From NCBI RefSeq assembly GCF_016908495.1, contig NZ_JAFBDZ010000006.1, forward strand, positions 141,735-205,734: 64,000 bases of DNA, given 5' to 3'. This DNA comes from Rossellomorea pakistanensis. GTDB lineage: Bacteria; Bacillota; Bacilli; Bacillales; Bacillaceae_B. A program made the position numbers and the translations under genes. Position 1 is the stretch's first letter. The number at the start of each line of letters is the position of its first letter. Below are positions 1-7,647 of the stretch, one piece after another. The notes beneath the pieces were generated by a model, which saw only the letters and a program-made list of their open reading frames with translations, was not told the origin of the DNA and did not search any database.

Positions 1-1145
1 TGTACACGAACGTTCCGGATTATCGAATATTCCCGAATTCTGATGGTTCGTTTGAAATGGATATCCCTCTTGTCAAACAGACAATCAATTCCGTACGTTT
101 AGATGCACTAGACGTAGCAACGAACAAAACAATAAGAAAGGCTTATAATCTTGTCCCTGAGGGTACTTCTCATATGACAGGAACATATGACAAGAAGTCC
201 GCGAAGCCAGGAGATAGTGTCACATTTACAATGACGGCAAATAATGTAAAGCAATTAAAAGAAGCGAACTTCACTTTATATTATGGCAATTCAATGGAAA
301 TTACTGATATAAAGAAAAATACTGCATTAGCTAGTTATGGGGATAATGTTGAACTGAAAACAGATTTATCCATTGGGTCTTATTCCAATGCAAAAGTGAA
401 TATCATCTTCAATGGAGAGCAAGAACTGACTGGGGACCTTCCTCTGTTTGATATTACATTAAAAGTGACCGATAACATTTTGACAGAGTATGCCGGATTC
501 CACTCTACTAGTAATCGATACATTGATGTAAATGGAAATACTGTACCTGCTCAAGGGTTTATTGAAGGGCTGAAATTGTTCAATCAAAAGGGGAGCATCA
601 GTGGCGCCTTTGTTGGTCAAGGGTTCTTAAAGCCTGATACTTCCGTTGATTTTTCTAGAGATTATTCTAAAGTAGGTGCTACGGTTAAGCTGATTAGTCC
701 AGATGGAACAGAATACACGTCTGATATTAGTGAGAGGGCTGGCTTCCGCTTTACTAACTTACCAATCAATGAAGATCCATATACACTCGTCGTTGATATC
801 CCTGGTCACTTCAAATATTTCGAGAAAATCTTTATCAATAATGATGCAGATGGTCAGCTATCAAGTGTCGTTAAGTCAACGACAGCATTTACCTATGCAG
901 GGGATGTTAATCAAGATGATGTCATTGATGTCTTAGATGCCATCTCTATGCAGGAACGTTGGAAGTCAGATGACCGTTCGGCCGATATTAATCACGATGG
1001 TACCGTCGATGAGAAGGATTTCAGTTATATTGAAGAGAATTATTTAATGCGAAACCATACATTAGACGAACTGAAAGATGCTGTTGAAATTTATAAAGGT
1101 AAGACACTTGATAAAATAAAAGAGGAATTAGGTCTTACAAACTAA
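1..1145 (+). CDS. C-terminal part of secreted protein with cohesin-like and dockerin modules (5' truncated by window)
   Basis: The reading frame is open from base 3 and no ribosome site precedes the first ATG at 57, so the true start lies upstream of the window. The visible 381 codons give a cohesin-like beta domain (from about base 170, with PGDSVTFTMTANNV), a carboxypeptidase-regulatory or CNA-B-like domain (about 590-870), and a type I dockerin: GDVNQDDVIDVLDA followed by DINHDGTVDEKDF, both with the DxNxDGxxDxxD calcium-loop spacing. The whole segment is paralogous, domain for domain, to the C-terminus of the next gene, so the missing N-terminus was probably also an S8 peptidase. That last point is inference. 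The protein is expected to be extracellular. Confidence 0.85.
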   Translation, partial: YTNVPDYRIFPNSDGSFEMDIPLVKQTINSVRLDALDVATNKTIRKAYNLVPEGTSHMTGTYDKKSAKPGDSVTFTMTANNVKQLKEANFTLYYGNSMEITDIKKNTALASYGDNVELKTDLSIGSYSNAKVNIIFNGEQELTGDLPLFDITLKVTDNILTEYAGFHSTSNRYIDVNGNTVPAQGFIEGLKLFNQKGSISGAFVGQGFLKPDTSVDFSRDYSKVGATVKLISPDGTEYTSDISERAGFRFTNLPINEDPYTLVVDIPGHFKYFEKIFINNDADGQLSSVVKSTTAFTYAGDVNQDDVIDVLDAISMQERWKSDDRSADINHDGTVDEKDFSYIEENYLMRNHTLDELKDAVEIYKGKTLDKIKEELGLTN

Positions 1146-1158
1146 TAATCGATAATAT

Positions 1159-1196
1159 CCGTACCCATGCCAAGATTTTCACGGGTACGGTTCTTT
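1159..1196 (+). terminator. Rho-independent terminator
   Basis: Stem CCGTACCC (1159-1166) pairs with GGGTACGG (1183-1190) and is followed by TTCTTTT. It lies 14 bases after the stop of the dockerin-bearing gene. Confidence 0.85.
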
Positions 1197-1402
1197 TATT
1201 ACTATCAAGTATCATTGCAAAACCTAGTTTTTCGAACGGCAATTTTCCCAAATTGGACAGGATTATAGTCTTGTGACTTTTATCCTGCATGATAATTTAG
1301 AATTAGGTATTTGCAGAAAAGAGTGATTTTTCTTCGTTATTCAAACTTAAAAACTCTTAAAACCCCTTAATATTCCATATAAATTTAAGTGAATTCCCCC
1401 CA

Positions 1403-1431
1403 ATGACAGACTATCTATTCGACAATATAAT
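1403..1431 (+). promoter_or_regulatory. SigmaA-type promoter of the subtilase gene
   Basis: ATGACA at 1403-1408 and TATAAT at 1426-1431 are separated by 17 bases. This puts transcription start near 1438. The in-frame ATG at 1403 lies inside the -35 box and cannot be the translation start. Confidence 0.7.
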
Positions 1432-1465
1432 TAATAATAGAAAGATAAGAGAAGGGGATGGACAA

Positions 1466-4400
1466 ATGAAAAACAGAAAGTATCCAAAAATTGCATTAAG
1501 TCTTGGTCTACTTTTAGGTGCTGTTGCACCGATGGGCTATCAAACTAATGGACATGCAGAAACGAAATCAAACGCAATGAATATTTTAGCTAGTCTGTCA
1601 AAAGAACAGCGTGAAGCATTGCAAAAACTAGAAGCGAATCGAACGTTGAGGGGACTCCAATTATCAAGAGACATTGATTTAACGAGTAAAGAAGAAGTGA
1701 CCGTCATTGTCGAATTCGATCAGCTTCCAGCAAAGACGGAACAAATTCAAAAATCACTTAAGGGTGAGAAGATTTCCCTCGAAAAAGCAAAGAAAAAGGT
1801 AGAGGAATCTCATGAAAAATTTAAAAAGGATTTACAAGCCAAAATAGGGGAAAAGAAGAAATCTAGTAAAGAAGATTATAAAATCAAATATACGTATAAA
1901 AATGCTTTAAACGGAGTGGCATTAACACTACCTGCCAATGAAATTGAGAATCTACTAGAATCAGAAGTTGTTAAAGCTGTTTATAGCGAACTAGAAGTAC
2001 AGCTTACTCCTCCACCGAAAACAAAAACAAAAGAAGAAGAAGGATCAACCACTAAAGTCGACAGTATTCCTTTTTTAAACATTGATAAATTACATAAAGA
2101 AGGGTTTACAGGAGAAGGAGTTAAGGTTGGAGTCATTGATACAGGAGTCGATTACAACCATCCTGATTTAAAAGAGGCCTATAAAGGTGGATATGATTTC
2201 GTTGACAATGATGACGATCCAATGGAAACGACTTATGAGGAGTGGAAAAAGTCTGGATATCCAGAAACGAATCAAGGCAGTACCTATTACACAGAACATG
2301 GTACGCATGTATCAGGAACCATTGTAGGTCAAGCGGAAAATGATTCTGATTACAAAGTGATCGGAGTAGCACCTGATGCGGAATTGCATGCATATCGAGT
2401 ATTAGGAAAATACGGAAGCGGATCAAATAGCGCAGTGATTGCAGGAGTTGATCGTGCCGTTGCCGATGGGATGGATGTTATTAATCTATCTTTAGGAGCA
2501 TCGACTAACAACCCGCTTGATGCCTCCAGCTTAGCGGTAGATAACGCTGTATTAAGCGGAGTTACAGCCGTTGTTGCGGCTGGAAACACTGGAGAACTTG
2601 GAAATAGTACATTGGGATCACCTGGTGCCGCTGCACTTGCTTTAACAGTTGGTGCCAGTTCTGCTTCCTCTTATGTTACAACCTATGAAAGCAAGTTCTC
2701 AATTGAGGGACAAGAACTAAGTGGAAACTTGCAATTAATGACGCAAAAATGGACGGATGATTTTAGTAACCTGAAGGGTGAAACGTTTGAAATCGTTGAA
2801 GTGGGAGAAGGAGGATTAGCTGATTATAAGGACAAAGATGTAAATGGAAAGATTGCTTTTGTTGTTCGTGGGTCCCACGCTCTCATTGATAAAATGAAAT
2901 ATGCGAAGCAAAACGGTGCAGCTGGGGTCATCATTTATAATAATAATGCAGAAGAAGGTCATATTCCTCACTACTTGGGAGAAAGCAATGACAATATCCC
3001 AACTTTTTCATTATCGAACAAAGATGGTTTAGCGGTTAAAGAACTTTTTCACACAGGAACTCCTACTATCACTCTTGGAGAGGTAGGGAAAGCGGAAATT
3101 AGTGGGGATGAGCTTGCTTATTTTAGTTCAAAAGGACCTTCAGGAACATTGTATGATATTAAGCCAGAAGTGACAGCACCTGGTGTCAATATTCTTTCAA
3201 CAGTTCCATCCTATATACAAAATAAAGAAGACCAGTCAGACTATTCTTATGCCTACCAACGATTATCAGGAACGTCGATGGCTTCGCCGCAAGTGGCTGG
3301 AATTGCCGCATTGCTACTTCAAGCACATCCGGACTATACACCGAGTGAGATTAAATCAGTCTTAATGAATACGGCTGATCCGTTAAAAAATCAATATAGC
3401 GTATATGAAGTAGGAGCTGGTCGAGTTGATCCGATGCAAGCGATCCATTCTGACACGGTCATTTCCGTTCTTGATGAGACACCATATATTGAAAATGGCG
3501 AGGAAACCATTATTCCAGAACGAACCGGTGGCCTAAGCTATGGCTTCATACCGATGGATAATGAAAATATTATTAAAACGACAAATCTTTCAATCTCAAA
3601 TACAAGTAAAGAAAACAAAAAATATAATGTTTCGGTAGAGTATAATGTTGGAGCATCAGCATCAGGATCTTTAGATGCAAAGAAAAATGGTGTAAAACTA
3701 AATGTTCCTAAGTCTATTAAAGTGAAAAAGAACAAAGAAGAACGTTTCAATGCATTCCTTACTATTCCAAAAACAGCCAAGAAAGGTACGTATGAAGGGT
3801 ATATTTACTTTGAAAATAAAAAGGATCCAAAAGATAGCTATCGTATTCCATTCGGAGCGAAAGTTGTAGAAGAAGGAATAGGCTACTTTAAAGTCTATAC
3901 ACCAAGTATTTCGACAAATCGTGTGACAAATCCTTACAGCAGAAAAGCGACAGATCTCGATTTCAAATTAAATTCTCCAATGGAAAGACTTGATTGGGTA
4001 TTGGTGAATCCGGAGACAAAAGAAGAGTTAGGGTGGATTTTAGGGGTTGACGCAACTGGAGCAGCCATCGATTACGATTATTATCTTGATGATGGTTTCG
4101 CAGGCTATTATTATCCATTTACAGGACATGAAAAGAAACCAATCAGTTATACAAAGGTCAGAGCTGAAGACGGAATCTATGAAGTGAAAATGATCGGAAC
4201 AGCAAAAGACGGGAAGCAATATGAGAAGTCATCAATGATCAGCCTTGAAAATGGCGCTCCAACAGTGATGTATGACGATACGAACGCTATCCCAGCAGGT
4301 GATCTTCCGATTGTGGAGCTGCCTGAAGGTCAGAATACAGTTACTGTCTCAGGAACCATGATCGATAACGAAATGAAAGCGGCACAATCCGCAGGCATCC

Positions 4401-5566
4401 CGCTAACGCAAGCAGATAGCCATTTGTGGTACGGACCAAGCGGACCAAATTATCGATTGGATGTCGATGAGAATGGAAAGTTCTCGAAAGAAATAAATAT
4501 TTTTGGAAACTTTACACAGATTCAATACTTAGGAGCAGATTATGCAGGTAACACCGCAGTTCCAAAGGTCGTTTATTATGCTAGAGAAGGAGCCCAATAT
4601 GTGTTTGCCCAACCGGATAAAGAATCGTACAAAATGGGAGATAAAATCACTTATACCTTCTACGCCAACAACCTGGAAAAAGCGCATGACTTTTCAATGA
4701 ACTTCTATTATAGCGACAAATATCTGGATGAACCGGTGAACTTCAAACTCGCCGACGGCCTTCCGGAAGGATCAGAATTGGTTGACACAACCACAAAGCC
4801 GGGAACAACAAAATCAGTGATTGATATTTCAATCCCTGGTGAAGGTGTATCTGGAGATGTTGCACTATTTGAAATGACAGTCGATACGAATGCAGATGAA
4901 TTCAGGCCCGTATATGCACCAATATTCAGCAACAGTACCATGCAGGTTAATGGAAGCTCTCGTTTGACAACCAAAATAGGTGCTCATCCAATCTATCCGA
5001 TGTTCTCAAAAGTGGATGCAGGATTTTTAGGTGCTGAAGGGTTACTAACTGATGCAGGAAAGTTTGATTACAGCAGAGATTATACAGAAGTAGGAGCAGC
5101 AATCAGTGTGGAAGATGCGAAAGGAAATTCTTATCCTGGAAGACTCGAGTCCAATGGACGAGTGTATTTTGATAAATTACCGTTAACAGAGACGAAGTAT
5201 ACGGTAGTCATCGATATACCTGGACATTATACGACCTTTACACCGCTTGAAGTCGGACGTAATGAAGGCGGCATCGATATAGGGGAATCTATTGGCTATA
5301 GGACAGCAGTATCGAAACCAGGAGATATCAACAAAGATAATGCAATTGATATCCATGATGCCATCTTAGTAGAAAAGCATTGGGGTACGGACTATAGAAA
5401 CACAGACATTAACTTTGATGGCACGACCGATAAAAAAGACTTTAAACTGCTTGAAAAGTATTACCTGAGTGAAAATGATTTTGTTCTTGATACACCAGAT
5501 CCTCAATCAGAAGCAAACGGGAAGACCATCGACACGATTAAAAAGGATCTAGGAATCACGCCTTAA
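1466..5566 (+). CDS. Vpr-like S8 serine endopeptidase with PA, cohesin-like and dockerin domains
   Basis: Secreted subtilisin-family protease of 1366 residues. The start at 1466 is chosen because AAGGGG lies 8 bases upstream and translation then begins with a clear signal peptide (MKNRKYPKIALSLGLLLGA). After an I9-type propeptide come the catalytic Asp225 (VIDTGVD), His278 (HGTHVSG) and Ser604 (GTSMASP). A protease-associated domain (GKIAFVVRG, AAGVIIYNN) is inserted between His and Ser, as in Vpr. The long tail holds an Fn3-like region, a cohesin-like domain (about 1040-1160), a CNA-B-like domain and a two-repeat dockerin (GDINKDNAIDIHDA, DINFDGTTDKKDF). Cohesin-like and dockerin modules in one aerobic Bacillus protease are unusual. 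It is a tandem paralogue of the preceding gene but has its own promoter. Confidence 0.93.
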   Translation: MKNRKYPKIALSLGLLLGAVAPMGYQTNGHAETKSNAMNILASLSKEQREALQKLEANRTLRGLQLSRDIDLTSKEEVTVIVEFDQLPAKTEQIQKSLKGEKISLEKAKKKVEESHEKFKKDLQAKIGEKKKSSKEDYKIKYTYKNALNGVALTLPANEIENLLESEVVKAVYSELEVQLTPPPKTKTKEEEGSTTKVDSIPFLNIDKLHKEGFTGEGVKVGVIDTGVDYNHPDLKEAYKGGYDFVDNDDDPMETTYEEWKKSGYPETNQGSTYYTEHGTHVSGTIVGQAENDSDYKVIGVAPDAELHAYRVLGKYGSGSNSAVIAGVDRAVADGMDVINLSLGASTNNPLDASSLAVDNAVLSGVTAVVAAGNTGELGNSTLGSPGAAALALTVGASSASSYVTTYESKFSIEGQELSGNLQLMTQKWTDDFSNLKGETFEIVEVGEGGLADYKDKDVNGKIAFVVRGSHALIDKMKYAKQNGAAGVIIYNNNAEEGHIPHYLGESNDNIPTFSLSNKDGLAVKELFHTGTPTITLGEVGKAEISGDELAYFSSKGPSGTLYDIKPEVTAPGVNILSTVPSYIQNKEDQSDYSYAYQRLSGTSMASPQVAGIAALLLQAHPDYTPSEIKSVLMNTADPLKNQYSVYEVGAGRVDPMQAIHSDTVISVLDETPYIENGEETIIPERTGGLSYGFIPMDNENIIKTTNLSISNTSKENKKYNVSVEYNVGASASGSLDAKKNGVKLNVPKSIKVKKNKEERFNAFLTIPKTAKKGTYEGYIYFENKKDPKDSYRIPFGAKVVEEGIGYFKVYTPSISTNRVTNPYSRKATDLDFKLNSPMERLDWVLVNPETKEELGWILGVDATGAAIDYDYYLDDGFAGYYYPFTGHEKKPISYTKVRAEDGIYEVKMIGTAKDGKQYEKSSMISLENGAPTVMYDDTNAIPAGDLPIVELPEGQNTVTVSGTMIDNEMKAAQSAGIPLTQADSHLWYGPSGPNYRLDVDENGKFSKEINIFGNFTQIQYLGADYAGNTAVPKVVYYAREGAQYVFAQPDKESYKMGDKITYTFYANNLEKAHDFSMNFYYSDKYLDEPVNFKLADGLPEGSELVDTTTKPGTTKSVIDISIPGEGVSGDVALFEMTVDTNADEFRPVYAPIFSNSTMQVNGSSRLTTKIGAHPIYPMFSKVDAGFLGAEGLLTDAGKFDYSRDYTEVGAAISVEDAKGNSYPGRLESNGRVYFDKLPLTETKYTVVIDIPGHYTTFTPLEVGRNEGGIDIGESIGYRTAVSKPGDINKDNAIDIHDAILVEKHWGTDYRNTDINFDGTTDKKDFKLLEKYYLSENDFVLDTPDPQSEANGKTIDTIKKDLGITP

Positions 5567-5606
5567 AGCTTTTCTTTTCATCACCTACAAGATTTAACAT
5601 AAATAT

Positions 5607-5649
5607 AACAAAGAAAGGTAGACCAAAAGGGGCTACCTTTCTTTGTTGT
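5607..5649 (+). terminator. Rho-independent terminator after the subtilase
   Basis: A perfect 15-bp stem: AACAAAGAAAGGTAG at 5607-5621 pairs with 5633-5647. The loop is 11 bases. It follows the subtilase stop by about 40 bases. Confidence 0.85.
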
Positions 5650-5804
5650 AGTATCTTTCAAACATACACGCTGATAATCGTTCTTTTTGCTATCAAACAG
5701 ATAAAAGTATTCAAAAAACTCTTTTTCTCCATATGAATAAAAGATATGATAATAAAAAGCACAAAGCTGAATTCTAATAGTTGATACAGCTAGGAGTGAA
5801 TACG

Positions 5805-7043
5805 ATGAGTCTAGGAACACTCGTTAAATTTTATAGGGAAAAAAATGAACTGACACAAGAAGAACTCGGAAAAGGAATTTGCTCTGTTTCACATGTAAGC
5901 AAAATTGAGCGTGGTATTACTCAATACTCTTCTGAAATTATGGATTTATTGAGCAGAAGATTAGGAATCAATCTTGAAAGTGAGCTGCAATCACTGCAGA
6001 AATATGAGCGGTTACTCGACGAATGGCATGACAGTATGGTAATGCAGCAAGAAAGTGAAGTGGAACGCTTAAAGGAAGCCATTGAGAAAAATTCTCTATT
6101 TTTGATCCAACCGATACAAAATAAATATTTTTTATTACAGGCCAGATACTATCTTCTAAAAGGAGACTTAAAGCAAGCGGAAAGAAGATTAAGTGAAATG
6201 AATCATCAACGTAAAGAATTAGGCTCCTATGAGCTTCATTTACTTCACCATCTTTTAGGAATGACAGAGATTATTAAAGGACGATTCAAAAAAGCACTAG
6301 AATACCTTCTTCAAATCAACGAAAAAGAGTATTTAAATAATGAATTTTATTACCAAATTGCGATTGCGTATCTAAATCTTCAATTTAAAGTGAAGGCCTA
6401 CCATTATAGTGAATTAGCTCTTGATTATTTTAGAAAAACGAATAACTTTAAAAGAGTTATTGATGCAGAAACGGTCAAATTAATAAGTGAAGGAAGAAAT
6501 GAGTTTTGGGATTTTGAGGATCTTGTAGGCAGGTACAATAAACTTATCGTACAATGCGATATGATAAATGAGACACCCAAAAAGGCGGTTTTATTAAGTA
6601 ACTTAGCTTATGAGTATTCCTTTGCCGGAGATTATAATAGGGCTACAGTGTACTATAAAAAGACATTAGAGCTAATGGAACCTGAAACCAAGACACATAA
6701 ATATTTAAATAATTTAATTGGATTTGTTTTTTGCAGTCTTCAACTTGAAAAGAATGGTGAAGATGCGAAGCTAGCTGATTTAATAGAGCTGGGTAGGAAA
6801 AACGCAGAAAAAATACAAGATCAAAGCAGTTTACTATTCTTCCAAATGCTCAGTTTGTTACAAAAAAATAAAAAAGAGTTATATTTTGAGTTTATTGAAG
6901 AGAAAATTATCCCTTTACTAGAAGAAAGCGGAAAATATCAACAATTACTTACTTATGAAAAATCGATGTTTCAGCATTACTTAGACCAAGGGAATAAAGA
7001 GAAAGCATTAAAATATGCAAGTAGGTTTGTTAACAAAAGCTAA
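5805..7043 (+). CDS. HTH/TPR transcriptional regulator, NprR/Rgg-like
   Basis: A 412-residue protein with an N-terminal XRE-type helix-turn-helix (residues about 5-60: LTQEELGKGICSVSHVSKIE) followed by a long alpha-helical TPR region (residues 100-400). The length and layout match the NprR group of RRNPP quorum-sensing regulators, whose TPR domain binds a secreted, re-imported peptide. The ATG at 5805 has AGGAG 8 bases upstream and is preferred over the TTG at 5781, which lacks a ribosome site. The gene directly follows a secreted protease, and NprR-type proteins often control extracellular proteases. Regulation of this protease, and peptide sensing itself, are inference. Confidence 0.82.
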   Translation: MSLGTLVKFYREKNELTQEELGKGICSVSHVSKIERGITQYSSEIMDLLSRRLGINLESELQSLQKYERLLDEWHDSMVMQQESEVERLKEAIEKNSLFLIQPIQNKYFLLQARYYLLKGDLKQAERRLSEMNHQRKELGSYELHLLHHLLGMTEIIKGRFKKALEYLLQINEKEYLNNEFYYQIAIAYLNLQFKVKAYHYSELALDYFRKTNNFKRVIDAETVKLISEGRNEFWDFEDLVGRYNKLIVQCDMINETPKKAVLLSNLAYEYSFAGDYNRATVYYKKTLELMEPETKTHKYLNNLIGFVFCSLQLEKNGEDAKLADLIELGRKNAEKIQDQSSLLFFQMLSLLQKNKKELYFEFIEEKIIPLLEESGKYQQLLTYEKSMFQHYLDQGNKEKALKYASRFVNKS

Positions 7044-7118
7044 AAGTAAAAGTGTCTTGTTAATCCCTAAGTTAAAAAACAAAAATATCAGCAGTTGCAT
7101 GATTTTTGAAAACAAGTC

Positions 7119-7136
7119 CCAGCTTCATTTAGCTGG
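7119..7136. repeat. Short inverted repeat upstream of small-ORF promoter
   Basis: CCAGCT (7119-7124), a 6-base spacer and AGCTGG (7131-7136) form a perfect 6-6-6 inverted repeat between the regulator stop and the promoter at 7221. No T-run follows. It could be an operator; this is a guess from symmetry and position. Confidence 0.35.
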
Positions 7137-7220
7137 AAGGGAAATCAAAAAGAAGAATTGGAATTCTCTACTATACTTGGTAAGCGTAATCATTATTCAT
7201 CTAAATATTTTCAGTTTCCC

Positions 7221-7250
7221 TTGCATAAAATTTCAGAATAATTATATAAT
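7221..7250 (+). promoter_or_regulatory. SigmaA-type promoter for small ORF / ABC-F leader
   Basis: TTGCAT (7221-7226) and TATAAT (7245-7250) are separated by 18 bases, predicting transcription from about 7257. The transcript would begin about 33 bases before the small ORF at 7290 and run toward the ABC-F gene. Confidence 0.65.
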
Positions 7251-7289
7251 AAATATATTAATCAGTATTTTATGGAGGTGGGAATTGAG

Positions 7290-7409
7290 ATGAATCGTTC
7301 TGTAGGATTGCATGGTCAGTTTTTAGAATATATTTACATTTGCCGTGCAATTTTTCATGGTTTTGCTTTCAACGGGATACGTATGCCCTTTTTTAGCAAA
7401 TTCATATAG
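7290..7409 (+). CDS. Small ORF, 39 aa: candidate leader peptide of the ABC-F gene or signalling peptide
   Basis: ATG at 7290 has a strong ribosome site (GGAGGTGGG, about 8 bases upstream) and its own promoter, and the unit is followed by terminator hairpins. The peptide starts MNRSVGLHGQFLEYIYICRA and is aromatic-rich, with no typical signal-peptide charge pattern. I do not recognise it. Two readings are possible. It may be a translated leader whose ribosome stalling switches the downstream hairpins that guard the ABC-F gene, as known for several Firmicute ABC-F resistance genes. Or it may be the peptide partner of the upstream TPR regulator, which is usually encoded just downstream. The non-secretory N-terminus and the hairpins favour the leader. 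Confidence 0.55.
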   Translation: MNRSVGLHGQFLEYIYICRAIFHGFAFNGIRMPFFSKFI

Positions 7410-7461
7410 AACAGAACGGTAAGAGGTCTCAGGTTCCTAGCTTTCATAATAGATCATTAGG

Positions 7462-7489
7462 AAGAGAGCATCCGTATGCTCTCTTTTTG
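7462..7489 (+). terminator. Intrinsic terminator 1 in ABC-F leader
   Basis: GAGAGCAT (7464-7471) pairs with ATGCTCTC (7476-7483) across a CCGT loop and is followed by TTTTTG. It lies 55 bases after the small ORF and 160 bases before the ABC-F start, so transcription from 7221 must pass it. Confidence 0.8.
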
Positions 7490-7509
7490 TGTATGTAGCT
7501 TTTGAATGT

Positions 7510-7586
7510 AGGTTGACCTATTAGGATCTAGGATCACTTTGATTATTCAAGGTATGGTTCTAGCTTCCTTTGGTCAACCTTTTTTT
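7510..7586 (+). promoter_or_regulatory. Long attenuator hairpin in ABC-F leader
   Basis: AGGTTGACC (7510-7518) pairs with GGTCAACCT (7572-7580) and runs directly into a T tract ending at 7586. Nested inside are AGGA/TCCT (7523-7526, 7566-7569) and CTAGGATC/GGTTCTAG (7528-7535, 7556-7563, with two G-U pairs). Upstream segments AGGTC (7424-7428) and TCCTAG (7435-7440) can pair with GACCT (7515-7519) or CTAGGA (7528-7533), so alternative folds that break this terminator exist. This is the expected shape of an attenuation switch 62 bases before the ABC-F start. Confidence 0.7.
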
Positions 7587-7647
7587 GAAAAAGAATAGTG
7601 AGACCCTCTTACCTCCATATATTTCGAAAACGAAAGGAAAGAGGACA

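Noticed and set aside
1403..1465. Upstream ATG as start of the subtilase
   Set aside because: It lies within the promoter -35 and would place 21 residues before a complete signal peptide.
7015..7293. 92-codon ORF overlapping the end of the TPR regulator
   Set aside because: It has no ribosome site, overlaps the regulator and then runs through the promoter at 7221-7250.
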